From assembly GCA_024235915.1 (NCBI GenBank), contig JACKLO010000008.1:248001-312000 (forward strand): a stretch of 64,000 bases of DNA, given 5' to 3'. The DNA comes from Burkholderiaceae bacterium (lineage in GTDB: Bacteria; Pseudomonadota; Gammaproteobacteria; Burkholderiales; Burkholderiaceae_C). The position numbers and the translations under genes are program-made. Positions 32,672 through 44,006 of this stretch are shown here, one piece after another (the stretch's first letter is position 1; every line of letters begins with the position of its first letter). The notes beneath the pieces are model-generated. The model was not told the origin of the DNA and ran no database searches. It saw nothing but the letters and a program-made list of their open reading frames with translations.

Positions 32672-33630
32672 TCCACGCTGATCTTGCGCTCGCGGATCAC
32701 ACGCTGCCAGGCCGCCGACTCCTGCTGCTGCGCGCGGCCGAAGTCCGCGGAGGCCAGGAAGTCCACCAGCGCCCCCTGGCGCAGCGCCGACTGCACGGTC
32801 TCGTCGGCCGCCAACACCTCGCGCGCCGCTTCGGCCAAGCGCGACGCCATGGCGTCCGGCAGGCCGGCGGCCGCCATCAGGCCCAGGCGCGGCGCCACGC
32901 TGAAGCCGGTCACCACGTCCGACAGCGGCGCCACGTCCTCGCCGCCCGGCAGCCGGGCCTTGCTCATCATCGCCACCGCACGCAGCTTGCCGGCGCGGTG
33001 CTGCGACAGCCCCGCCGTGGCGCTGACCACGCCCAGCGGCACCTGGCCACCGATCACGTCGGGCACGATCTGCGAGGCGCCGCGGTAGGGGATGTGCACC
33101 ACGTAGGCGCCGGTCTCGCCCTTGAGCATCTCGAAACCCAGGTGCTGCACGGTGCCGATGCCCGAGCTGGCGTAGGAGTACTGCCCGGGTCGGGCCTTCA
33201 GTTCCGCCACCAGCGAGGTCGGATCGGTGATCGGCAGGTCCTTGTTCGCCACGATGACCAGCGGCGACACGAACAGCCCGGCCACCGGCCGCAGCGCCCG
33301 CAGCGGGTCGATGCCGGCGTTCGGCCGCAGCAGCCGCGTGATCAGCAGGCCGGTCTCACCCAGCAGCACCGTCTGCCCATCCGCCGGTGCCTTGCTGACG
33401 AGGTCGGCGGCGATCATGCCGCTGGCCCCGGCCTTGTTCTCCACGATCACCTGCTGCCCCAGCACCTTGCCCAGGCCGGTGGCCAGCAGCCGCGCCATGG
33501 CGTCGACGCCGCCACCGGCGGAGTAGCCCACGAGGATGCGCAGCGGTCCGCTGCTCTGGGCACACACAGCGCCGGTGGCCAGGGTCGCGGCCGCACCGAT
33601 GATGAGTTGCCGGCGGTTGGGATGGGTCAT
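32668..33630 (-). CDS. Tripartite tricarboxylate transporter substrate-binding protein (TctC/Bug family)
   Basis: 320 residues from ATG 33630. Signal peptide NRRQLIIGAAATLATGAVCA, then the Bug-family sequence PLRILVGYSAGGGVDAMARL, VENKAGASGMIAADLV, YSYASSGIGTVQHLG and VVHIPYRGASQIVPDVIGG. Periplasmic binding protein for a carboxylate; the membrane partners TctA/TctB are not nearby, as is common for Bug proteins. Position between an enolase-superfamily enzyme and the decarboxylase suggests it binds the substrate or product of that pathway. Confidence 0.88.
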   Translation of the reverse strand: MTHPNRRQLIIGAAATLATGAVCAQSSGPLRILVGYSAGGGVDAMARLLATGLGKVLGQQVIVENKAGASGMIAADLVSKAPADGQTVLLGETGLLITRLLRPNAGIDPLRALRPVAGLFVSPLVIVANKDLPITDPTSLVAELKARPGQYSYASSGIGTVQHLGFEMLKGETGAYVVHIPYRGASQIVPDVIGGQVPLGVVSATAGLSQHRAGKLRAVAMMSKARLPGGEDVAPLSDVVTGFSVAPRLGLMAAAGLPDAMASRLAEAAREVLAADETVQSALRQGALVDFLASADFGRAQQQESAAWQRVIRERKISVE

Positions 33631-33662
33631 GCGGTCTCCGCGTTGTTCTGGAAAAGATTGAA

Positions 33663-34817
33663 TCAGGCCTTGCCGGCGCCGCGCGACAGCGGCCGCCGCG
33701 CCAGGTCGGCCACCCGCGCGCGGTCTGGCCTGAAGCCCAGGCCGGGCGCCTCGGGCAGGCGCAGCCAGCCGTCGGCCGGCACCGGCAGGTCGTCGAACAC
33801 CTGGCGGCAGCAGTCCACGGCCACCGAGTGGTACTCCACCAGGGTGCCGCTGGCCAGCCCGGCGTGCAGGTGCATGTTGTGGTGCGGCCAGGCCCCGCCG
33901 TTGGCCAGCGTGGCGCCGAAGGCCTGGGCCATGCCGGCGATGCGCAGACACTGCGTGTAGCCGCCGCTGATGCAGACGTTGGGCTGCACCACGTCCACCG
34001 CCTGCGCCACCAGCAGGTCGCGGAAGCGGCTGGCCAGGCCCTCGTTCTGGCCGGCGGCCAGCGGGATGGGCGATTTGGCCCGCAGCTTGGCCAGGCTGCC
34101 GACGTCGTTGCCGCTCACCGGCTCCTCGAAGAAGGCCACGCCCAGGTCCTGCACCTGCTGCGCCAGCTTCAGCGCGTGGAAGTAGTCGAGGCTGCAGTTG
34201 GCGTCGATGTAGAGCTGCACGTCCGCACCCACCGCGTCGCGCACGGCGCGGATGCGGCGCGCGTCCTCGGCGATCACCTCGGCCAGGGGCCGCGGTTCGT
34301 CGCGCCGCTGCAGTGCGTGGTGGCCCACCGTCATCTTCAGGCGCGAGAAGCCGCGGGCCACCCAGTCGCGCGCCGCCTCGGCCAGTTCGTCGCGGTCGAA
34401 GAAGGCGAAACCGAAGGTGGCGTAGACCGGCACCTGGTCCCGCGCGCCGCCCAGCAGCCGCCAGCAGGGCTGGCCCAGGGCCTGGCCCTTGAGGTCCCAC
34501 AGCGCCAGGTCGAGGGCGGCGATGGCATGGCTGGCGTAGCCGGACTGGCCGCGCGGCGTCAGCAGCCAGTACAGGCGCTCCCACAGCTGTTCGTGGCGCA
34601 GCGGGTCCTGACCCACCAGGGCCGGGCCGGCGATCTGGTCGACGATGGCCGCCACCACCTCTTCTTCGGTGATGGCCGTCATGCCGGTGCCGACGAGGCC
34701 GGTGTCGGTCTCGATGTCCACCAGGCAGATGGACAAGGACGTTGCTTTGCGGCGCGCGCCGGTGCCGACGTCCAGCGGCAGGTTCAAGGGCGTCGCCTGG
34801 ACGCGGGTGATCTTCAT
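33663..34817 (-). CDS. Mandelate racemase / muconate lactonizing enzyme family (enolase superfamily)
   Basis: 384 residues from ATG 34817 (the frame is open to 34853). N-terminal capping domain (MKITRVQATPLNLPLD) and barrel domain. Visible features are SRLKMTVGHH at the second-strand Lys, metal ligands in YIDANCSLDYF and FFEEPVSGND plus LAAGQNEGLAS, and a His-rich loop GAWPHHNMHLHAG. Sugar-acid dehydratases and racemases in this superfamily abstract a proton next to a carboxylate. First structural gene of the catabolic set, 32 bases ahead of the TctC-type gene. Substrate not deducible. Confidence 0.85.
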   Translation of the reverse strand: MKITRVQATPLNLPLDVGTGARRKATSLSICLVDIETDTGLVGTGMTAITEEEVVAAIVDQIAGPALVGQDPLRHEQLWERLYWLLTPRGQSGYASHAIAALDLALWDLKGQALGQPCWRLLGGARDQVPVYATFGFAFFDRDELAEAARDWVARGFSRLKMTVGHHALQRRDEPRPLAEVIAEDARRIRAVRDAVGADVQLYIDANCSLDYFHALKLAQQVQDLGVAFFEEPVSGNDVGSLAKLRAKSPIPLAAGQNEGLASRFRDLLVAQAVDVVQPNVCISGGYTQCLRIAGMAQAFGATLANGGAWPHHNMHLHAGLASGTLVEYHSVAVDCCRQVFDDLPVPADGWLRLPEAPGLGFRPDRARVADLARRPLSRGAGKA

Positions 34818-34920
34818 GGCGGCGCCAGCGTAGGCGCACGGCCGGCGGGCCACAAGACGCTGCGGAGAAGGCAGCTTTCGCGTTCGGCGAAACCCCCGCC
34901 GAGTGCGGGCCGCCTGCTGA

Positions 34921-35813
34921 TCAGCCGACGTCGTCCCGCAGTGCTACCAGCAGGGCAGCCAGCGCCGGTGACGGCGTGGTGCCGGCGCGGGTGGCCAAGC
35001 GGTGCGTGCGCTGCGCCCAACGGTCGCTCAGCGGCACGCCGACGATGGCCAGCGCCCCGAGCTGCGGCGCAATGGCCTGCACCGGCAGCACACCCACGCC
35101 CAGACCAGCCGCCACCATGCGGCAGACGGCGTCGAAGCTGCGCATTTGCAGCCGCACACGCAGCGGCTGGCCCAGTTCCAGCGCCGCAGCACCCAGGCGG
35201 CCGGAGATGGCGTTGCCGTCGGTCAGGCTGACGAAGGCCTCGCCCAGCAGTTGTTCGAAGCGCAGTGCAGGCTCTGTGGCCAGCGCATGGCCGCGCGGCA
35301 GCACGGCCACCAGCGTGTCGCGGAACAGGTCGCTGAAGGCCAGGCCCTGCAACGGGTGCAGCAGGTCCACGATACCCAGGTCGGCCCGGCCCTCCAGCAG
35401 CGCCAGCGGGATGTCCGGGCTGCTGCGTTCCTCCAACTCCACGTGAATGCGCGGGTGGCTGCGGCCGAAGCGGGCCAGGCGTTCCGGCAGCCACTCCAGC
35501 ATCGCCGACGCATTGGCCAGCACCCGCAGGCTGCCCTGCAGGCCGGCCGCGCGGTCGTGCATGTCGCCAGCCAGGCGGTCGGCATCGGCCACCAGCAGCC
35601 GGGCGCGCTGCACGAACGCGTGGCCGTCGGGCGTCAGCCGCACGCCGCGCGGCCCGCGTTCGAAGAGCGCCAGCCCCAGCGCCGATTCCAGCGCGGTGAT
35701 GCGGGCACTGGCCGCGGCCAGCGCCAGGTCGGCCTGCTGGCTGCCGGCGCTGATGGACCCGCGGTCGGCCACCGCGAGCACGACCCGCAGCGTCTGCAGG
35801 TCGAGCGTCTCGC

Positions 35814-35817
<4 letters not shown>
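34921..35817 (-). CDS. LysR family regulator of the decarboxylase gene set (probable)
   Basis: 298 residues: N-terminal winged helix (LQTLRVVLAVADRGSISAGS, ALGLALFERGPRGVRLTPDG) and a periplasmic-binding-like effector domain. It is transcribed in the same direction as the decarboxylase genes and 103 bases upstream of them, not divergently as most LysR genes are. Its ATG overlaps the parC stop (ATGA). Regulation of the downstream genes is inferred from adjacency. Confidence 0.85.
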
Positions 35818-38171
<2,354 letters not shown>

Positions 38172-38275
38172 GGGCGCAGCGGTGGGCCGTGACTCGGGGA
38201 ACCGCGCATTTTCGCCCATGGCGTTGCAGACAGCGGCTCGGGTCGGCGCCTCCCGTCAGCCACAGGCTGCTGCCC

Positions 38276-39184
38276 TCACCATCTGGCTGAATCTGGGCCG
38301 GTCAAGACGTCGGCCTCATCTTGCGCGAGCAGGGTCTTCAGCAGCGGCGGCATGAAGTGGCGCTTGACGGTGATGGCGTAGAACTGCTCGTACAGGCCGG
38401 GCACCACGGCCATTTCACGCAGCAGACCACTGCGCAGTTCGTCCTGCACCACAACGGTGGGCAGCAGGGCGGGCGCACCGGCATCACGCGCCAGCAGACG
38501 CAGCATGGCCATGTCGTCCACCTCGGCACGCACCTGGGGCCGCAGGCCGCGCTGCTCGCACCAGAGGTCGAAGCCGGCGCGGATGCCGTGGGCCCGGCTG
38601 GGCAGAAGCAGTGGCTGGGTGGCGATGTCGTCCGGGAACACGAAGGCCTGGCCGGCGGCAGGGCCCACGAGGCTCACCGGCTGGCGCGCGATGCGCCGGC
38701 AGCGCCAGGGCGCATCCCCGGTGCCGTCCACGGCCTGGTTGGCCAGCACAAGATCCAGCGTGTGCACCTGCAAGCGACTCAGCAGTTCGTCCAGGCTGCC
38801 CGACTGCAGCAGCAATTCCACATCGTCGCGCCGCACCAGCGGGCGCAGCAGGTTGTCCTGGAAGTTGCGCGACAAGGTGGCCACCGCGCCGATGCGCAGC
38901 ACCTGCCGCCCCGGCCCCTGCCCCTCGCGCAACAGCGCCAGCAGTTCGTTGCCGGCGCTGAAGATGGATTCGGCGTAGCTCAGCGCCAGCTGCCCCGCTT
39001 CGGTGAGCCGCAACTGGCGCTGTCGGCGCTCGAACAGCGGCTGGCCAAACTGGTCCTCCAACTGCCGGATCTGCGTGGAGAGCGCCGATGGCGACACGTG
39101 CAGCCGCTCGGCGGCGCGCGTCAGGTGACCTTCGCGCGCCACGGCCCAGAAGGCGTGGAGGTGCAGGTAGTTGAGGCGCGACAT
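38276..39184 (-). CDS. LysR family regulator, divergent from the dab operon
   Basis: 302 residues: winged helix (AFWAVAREGHLTRAAERLHV, LSTQIRQLEDQFGQPLFERR) plus an effector domain of the NhaR-like type (LPSRAHGIRAGFDLWCEQRG). It is transcribed away from dabB across a short AT-rich spacer, the classic arrangement for a regulator of the neighbour, so CO2- or energy-dependent control of dabBA is likely. The inducer is unknown. Confidence 0.85.
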   Translation of the reverse strand: MSRLNYLHLHAFWAVAREGHLTRAAERLHVSPSALSTQIRQLEDQFGQPLFERRQRQLRLTEAGQLALSYAESIFSAGNELLALLREGQGPGRQVLRIGAVATLSRNFQDNLLRPLVRRDDVELLLQSGSLDELLSRLQVHTLDLVLANQAVDGTGDAPWRCRRIARQPVSLVGPAAGQAFVFPDDIATQPLLLPSRAHGIRAGFDLWCEQRGLRPQVRAEVDDMAMLRLLARDAGAPALLPTVVVQDELRSGLLREMAVVPGLYEQFYAITVKRHFMPPLLKTLLAQDEADVLTGPDSARW

Positions 39185-39249
39185 GTTCTTTTTTACTTAA
39201 CGATATGCAAACAACATTGAATTTTACAGATTTAATGCCGATCGGCACC
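39185..39249. promoter_or_regulatory. AT-rich divergent control region of lysR and dabB
   Basis: In a window near 70 % GC, 39185-39235 is strongly AT-rich (TTCTTTTTTACTTAACG, ATTTTACAGATTTAAT). It holds several T-N11-A arrangements typical of LysR binding and -10-like TTTAAT just before 39235. I regard it as the shared promoter/operator, which is why the dabB start is placed downstream at 39250. Confidence 0.5.
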
Positions 39250-40788
39250 ATGCCGGACATGCCTGTTGCCCTGCCTGCCTCACTGCTGGTCCTCCTCCTC
39301 GTCCTGCCCGCCCTGCTGCACGGCGTGGCCTCGCTCTCGGCCCACCGCAGCCAGCGCGACGCGGCGTGGTGGCGGGCCGAGGCCGCTTCGGCCGCCGGCG
39401 CCCTGCTGGGTGCGCTGCTGTTGGGCCTGGTCCTGGTCAACGGCCCCGCCGTGAATGGCGGCCTGCGGTTGGATGCCCCCGGCGCCGTCGTGCTGTTGCT
39501 CGTGGGCTTCGTCGGCTGGGTCATCGTGCGCTTCTCGCACCGCTATCTTCAGGGCGAGCGCGGCGAGCGCCGCTACCTGGCGCTGATGTCGGCCACACTG
39601 GCGGCGGTGTCGCTGGTGCTGGTGGCCGATCACCTGCTGCTGCTGGCCGCCGCCTGGATCGGCACCAGCCTGACGCTGCACCGCCTGCTGCGCTTCTATG
39701 CCGAGCGTCCGGCGGCGCGCATGGCCGCGCACAAGAAGTTCCTCGCCGGTCGACTGGCCGACCTGTTGCTGCTCGGCGCGATCGCCTTGCTCGGCACCGC
39801 CTACGGCACGTTGTCGCTGGACGAGATGCTGGCCATCGCAGCCACCCAGGGTGTGCCCCCGCTGGCGCAGGCCGGACTGGCGCTGCTGGTGATCACCGCG
39901 CTGCTGAAGTGCGCGCAGATGCCGCTGCACGGCTGGCTGATCCAGGTCATGGAGGCACCGACGCCGGTGTCGGCCCTGCTGCACGCCGGCGTCGTCAACC
40001 TCGGCGGCTTCGTGCTGATCCGCTTCTCGCCGATGCTCGCAGAGGCCTTGCCAGCCCAGGTGCTGCTGGCCGTCGTGGCCACGGCCACCGTGGTGATGGC
40101 CACGCTGGTGATGGGCACGCGCATCAGCCTCAAGGTGATGCTGGCCTGGTCCACGGTGGCGCAGATGGGCTTCATGCTGCTGCAGGTCGCACTCGGCCTG
40201 CCGGCGATGGCGCTGCTGCACCTGGTGACGCACTCGCTGTACAAGGCGCACGCCTTCCTGTCGGCCGGCGGCGTGGCGCAGCGGCGCCAGGCGCTGCGGC
40301 TGACGGCACCGGCGGTGCCGCCGTCGGCCTCGCGCTGGGCCCTGGCGGCCATGGCCAGCGTGGCCGCGGTGGTCGGCACCGGGCTGGCCACCGGCACGCT
40401 CCCAACGCCCGCGGCCGCGCTGGCCGGTGCCGTGCTGGCCGCCGCGCTGTCGCCACTGCTGGCGGCGGGCGGCGTCGCGCCGGCGCTCGGCGTGGCCGCG
40501 GGCTGGCTGGCCGGTCATGCGCTGGCCTCGGCCGTCGTCACGCCGGTGGCCGCGGCGCCCGCGGGGCTGGTGATCGTCGTTGCCGTGGCCCTGGCCGCCC
40601 TGTTCGTGCTGCAGGCGCTGATCGTGCTGCGCCCCGCCGCCGCGTGGGTCCGGCGCCTGCACCCCTGGGCGTATGGCGGCTTCCACCTCGACGAGCACGT
40701 CAGCGCATGGCTGTTCGCCCGCTGGCCCATCCCACCGGCGCCGGCCATCTTGCCGACGTCGCTCGCCACCGAAGGAGCCCGCGCATGA
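39250..40788 (+). CDS. dabB: Inorganic-carbon transporter membrane subunit DabB
   Basis: 512 residues from ATG 39250; in-frame ATGs at 39205, 39235 and 39259 are alternatives, and 39205 would place the start inside the promoter-like AT tract. Multi-helix membrane protein of the NuoL/MrpA proton-channel family: MAAHKKFLAGRLADLLLLGA, LLKCAQMPLHGWLIQVMEAP with the conserved Lys, and LHLVTHSLYKAHAFLSAGG. With DabA it forms an energy-coupled pump that hydrates CO2 to bicarbonate for autotrophic carbon fixation. ATGA overlap with dabA. Confidence 0.9.
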   Translation: MPDMPVALPASLLVLLLVLPALLHGVASLSAHRSQRDAAWWRAEAASAAGALLGALLLGLVLVNGPAVNGGLRLDAPGAVVLLLVGFVGWVIVRFSHRYLQGERGERRYLALMSATLAAVSLVLVADHLLLLAAAWIGTSLTLHRLLRFYAERPAARMAAHKKFLAGRLADLLLLGAIALLGTAYGTLSLDEMLAIAATQGVPPLAQAGLALLVITALLKCAQMPLHGWLIQVMEAPTPVSALLHAGVVNLGGFVLIRFSPMLAEALPAQVLLAVVATATVVMATLVMGTRISLKVMLAWSTVAQMGFMLLQVALGLPAMALLHLVTHSLYKAHAFLSAGGVAQRRQALRLTAPAVPPSASRWALAAMASVAAVVGTGLATGTLPTPAAALAGAVLAAALSPLLAAGGVAPALGVAAGWLAGHALASAVVTPVAAAPAGLVIVVAVALAALFVLQALIVLRPAAAWVRRLHPWAYGGFHLDEHVSAWLFARWPIPPAPAILPTSLATEGARA

Positions 40789-43100
40789 ACGCCCCCCTGA
40801 CCCCGGACGCGCTGCACGCGCAGACCCTGGCCGACGCCGTCGCCGACGCCTGCGGCCGCATCGCGCCGAGCTGGCCGCTGGACCGCTTCATCGCCGTCAA
40901 CCCGCACTGGGGCTGGACCGACCGCCCGATCGCCGAGGCGGCCGCCACGGTGGGCGTGCTGGCCGGCATGCGCCTGGTGCCCGACGCGTCGCCCGCCCGC
41001 CGGCCGCTGCTGGCCGACCTGGCCGGTCGCCGCGACGCGGTGGTGCACCAGATCAGCCAGCACTGCGCCGCCTACTTCGACGATGGCCAGGCACGCTGGC
41101 ACGCCGCCATCGACGAGGGCCTGTACGCCGGCTGGCGCCGCCAGCTGCCGCACGATCGGGGCATGGCCTGGCCGCCGCGGCGCGCTGCGGCGCTGGCGCT
41201 GCTGGCCGACTGGCCAGACGAGCCCATGGCCGCCATCGACACCGCCCTGAAGCGACTGCAGGTGCCGGCGGACGGCCGCGGCACCTGCCTGACCGCCTGG
41301 CTGATGGACCTCAACGGCTGGGCGTCGGCCTGTGCGTGGCGCCATTGGCAGGCTGGCCTGACGCAACAGGACGCGCATGACCTGCGCATCGACCTGCTGG
41401 CCATGCGCGCCACCTGGGACGCGCTGCTGGCCGACGCCCTGCCCGGCCCGCAGGTGGCCGACTGGGCCACGGCCTGGAGCACCGTGCCGGCGGCCATCGC
41501 CGCCGAGCGCGCGCGCCAGGCCGCCGGCTGGGCGCGCATGGGCGAATCCGAGGCTGCCGCGCAGCGCGACGTGATGGCGGCCATCACGCAGTCGGCGCGC
41601 GCGCCCGCCGCCCCGCCGGCGCCGCGCGTGCAGGCCGTGTTCTGCATCGACGTGCGCTCCGAACCGCTGCGACGCGCGCTCGAGGCCGCCGCCCCCACCA
41701 TCCACACCCGCGGCTTCGCCGGTTTCTTCGGCCTGCCGGCCGCCCACCGGCCGCTGGGCAGCGACTGGCAGCAGCCGCAGCTGCCGGGGCTGCTGGCGCC
41801 GGCGGTCACCATCGATGACGGCCCGGCCGACCGCTCGCTCGGCGAGGCCCTGGTGGCGCGCCGCCGCGCCCGGCTGGCCGCCGACGCATCCTGGGACGGC
41901 TGGCGCGGCACACCGGCCCATGGCTTCGGCTTCGTCGAGTCCTGCGGCCTGCTGTACGCGGCCGACCTGCTGCGCCAGAGCCTGCCGTCGACGGCCGCGC
42001 CGCTGCCCTGGCAGGTGGCCGGCTTGCGCGCCGACGAGGTCGCGGCCCTGCGCCCGGCGCTGCAGATCGACCCCGCGGCGGGGGCCCGGCTGGCCGCCGG
42101 CGTGCTGCGCGCGATGGGCATGACGCGCGGCTTCGCGCCCCTGGTGCTGCTGTGCGGCCACGGCGGCCAGAGCACCAACAACCCGCATGCCGCCGGCCTG
42201 GACTGCGGCGCCTGCGGCGGGCAGACCGGCGAGGTCAACGCCCGCGCGCTGGCGGCGCTGCTCAATGATGCCGCCGTGCGCGACGCGCTGCGTGCGGAGG
42301 GCATCGACATCCCGACCGGCACCCACGTGCTGGCCGGCCTGCACGGCACGACGACCGACGAGGTGACGCTGTACGACACCGCGGGTGTGCCGGATGCGCT
42401 GCGTGCGCACCTGGCGGCGCTGCAGCAGGCGCTGGCGGCGGCTGGCGACGCGGTGCGTGCCGAGCGCGCGCCGGGCCTGGGCCTGCCTGCCATGGCCGCC
42501 CCGGCGCTCAGGCGCGCCCTGCAGGAACGCGCCAACCACTGGGCCGAGACGCGGCCGGAATGGGCCCTGGCCGACAACGCCGCCTTCGTGGCCGCGCCGC
42601 GTGCCCGCACCCGGGGTGCCGACCTGGGCGGACGCGCCTTCCTGCACGACTACGACCACCGGCTGGACCCGGACCGCAACGTGCTGACACTGATCCTGAC
42701 CGCGCCGGTCGTGGTGGCGCACTGGATCAACCTGCAGTACCTGGCCTCCAGCGTCGACCCGCAGCGCCAGGGCAGCGGCAACAAGCTGCTGCACAACGTG
42801 GTCGGCGGTGGCATCGGCGTCTTCGAGGGTAACGGCGGCGATCTGCGCATCGGCCTGCCCTGGCAGTCGGTGCACGACGGCGAGAGGCTGCGCCACACAC
42901 CGCGGCGGCTGTCGGTCTTCGTCGAGGCCCCGCGCGACGCGATCGACGGCGTGATCGCCGCGCACGAGACGGTGCACCGGCTGGTCGACCATGGCTGGTT
43001 GCACCTGCTGGCAATCGAGGGCGACGAAGCGAAGCCCGTGTTCCACCGCCGGCGGCCCGGCGGCGGCTGGGTGGCTGTGGTGGAAAGGCCGGCATGCTGA
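40785..43100 (+). CDS. dabA: Inorganic-carbon transporter subunit DabA (DUF2309)
   Basis: 771 residues. The protein has the beta-carbonic-anhydrase-like zinc set of DabA: Cys287 and Asp289 in VFCIDVRSEP, His459 in LCGHGGQSTNNP and Cys474 in LDCGACGG. Spacings of 172 and 15 residues match the published ligands Cys351, Asp353, His524 and Cys539 of the Halothiobacillus protein (spacings 173 and 15). The N-terminus has RFIAVNPHWGWTDRPI and the C-terminus NLQYLASSVDP and GNKLLHNVVGGGIGVFEGN. Peripheral catalytic subunit converting CO2 to bicarbonate on the inner side of DabB. Overlaps cysD by 7 bases. Confidence 0.92.
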   Translation: MNAPLTPDALHAQTLADAVADACGRIAPSWPLDRFIAVNPHWGWTDRPIAEAAATVGVLAGMRLVPDASPARRPLLADLAGRRDAVVHQISQHCAAYFDDGQARWHAAIDEGLYAGWRRQLPHDRGMAWPPRRAAALALLADWPDEPMAAIDTALKRLQVPADGRGTCLTAWLMDLNGWASACAWRHWQAGLTQQDAHDLRIDLLAMRATWDALLADALPGPQVADWATAWSTVPAAIAAERARQAAGWARMGESEAAAQRDVMAAITQSARAPAAPPAPRVQAVFCIDVRSEPLRRALEAAAPTIHTRGFAGFFGLPAAHRPLGSDWQQPQLPGLLAPAVTIDDGPADRSLGEALVARRRARLAADASWDGWRGTPAHGFGFVESCGLLYAADLLRQSLPSTAAPLPWQVAGLRADEVAALRPALQIDPAAGARLAAGVLRAMGMTRGFAPLVLLCGHGGQSTNNPHAAGLDCGACGGQTGEVNARALAALLNDAAVRDALRAEGIDIPTGTHVLAGLHGTTTDEVTLYDTAGVPDALRAHLAALQQALAAAGDAVRAERAPGLGLPAMAAPALRRALQERANHWAETRPEWALADNAAFVAAPRARTRGADLGGRAFLHDYDHRLDPDRNVLTLILTAPVVVAHWINLQYLASSVDPQRQGSGNKLLHNVVGGGIGVFEGNGGDLRIGLPWQSVHDGERLRHTPRRLSVFVEAPRDAIDGVIAAHETVHRLVDHGWLHLLAIEGDEAKPVFHRRRPGGGWVAVVERPAC

Positions 43101-43990
43101 CCCACCTGCAGCGCCTGGAGGCCGAGGCCATCCACATCCTGCGCGAGGTGGTGGCGGAGTGCGAGAACCCCGTGATGCTCTACAGCATCGGCAAGGACTC
43201 CACGGTGATGCTGCACCTGGCGATGAAGGCCTTCTGGCCGGCACCGCCGCCCTTTCCGCTGCTGCACATCGACTCGACCTGGGAGTTCCGCGAGATGTAC
43301 GCGCTGCGCGACCAGGTGGCCGACCGCTACCGGGTCGAGGTACTCGTGCACCACAACCCCGAGGCGGTGCGCCTGGGCATCAACCCGTTCGAGCATGGCA
43401 GCGAGATCCACACCGACCTGTGGCGCACCCAGGGCCTGAAGCAGGCCCTGGAGGCCGGCGGCTACGACGCTGCCTTCGGCGGCGGCCGGCGCGACGAGGA
43501 GAAGAGCCGCGCCAAGGAACGCATCTTCAGCGTGCGCAGCGCCCAGCACCGCTGGGATCCCAAGGCCCAGCGGCCGGAGCTCTGGCGGCTGTACAACGCC
43601 CGCAGGCGGTCAGGCGAGTCGCTGCGCGTGTTCCCGATCAGCAACTGGACCGAACTCGACATCTGGCAGTACATCCACCAGGAGCGCATCCCCATCGTGC
43701 CGCTGTACCTGGCCGCGGAGCGGCCCGTGGTGGAACGTGATGGCACGCTGCTGATGGTGGACGACGAGCGCTTTCCGCTGCGCCCGGGCGAGGTGCCCGA
43801 GCAGCGGTGGGTGCGATTCCGCACGCTGGGCTGCTACCCGCTGACCGGGGCGATGGATTCGCGTGCCACCACCCTGCCCGACGTGATCCAAGAGATGTTG
43901 CTCACGCGCACCAGCGAGCGCCAGGGCCGCGTGATCGACCGCGACGGCCAGGCGTCGATGGAACGCAAGAAGCAGGAAGGCTACTTCTGA
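43094..43990 (+). CDS. cysD: Sulfate adenylyltransferase subunit 2 (CysD)
   Basis: 298 residues, full length. PP-loop motif YSIGKDSTVMLHLAMKAF, then HIDSTWEFREMY, GGGRRDEEKSRAKERIFS, FPISNWTELDIWQYIH and the ending MERKKQEGYF. CysD makes APS from ATP and sulfate but needs the GTPase CysN, which is absent here: the next gene is convergent. The seven-base overlap with dabA and matching direction make it the third gene of the dab operon, an unexpected partner. CysN must be encoded elsewhere if this is active. Confidence 0.93.
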   Translation: MLTHLQRLEAEAIHILREVVAECENPVMLYSIGKDSTVMLHLAMKAFWPAPPPFPLLHIDSTWEFREMYALRDQVADRYRVEVLVHHNPEAVRLGINPFEHGSEIHTDLWRTQGLKQALEAGGYDAAFGGGRRDEEKSRAKERIFSVRSAQHRWDPKAQRPELWRLYNARRRSGESLRVFPISNWTELDIWQYIHQERIPIVPLYLAAERPVVERDGTLLMVDDERFPLRPGEVPEQRWVRFRTLGCYPLTGAMDSRATTLPDVIQEMLLTRTSERQGRVIDRDGQASMERKKQEGYF

Positions 43991-44006
43991 CTTCGGCCGG
44001 CAGGCC

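Noticed and set aside
39366..40784. Upstream extension of the dabA frame through dabB
   Set aside because: It overlaps dabB fully in another frame with Arg/Gly-rich shadow composition; dabA homologues begin at the ATG at 40785.
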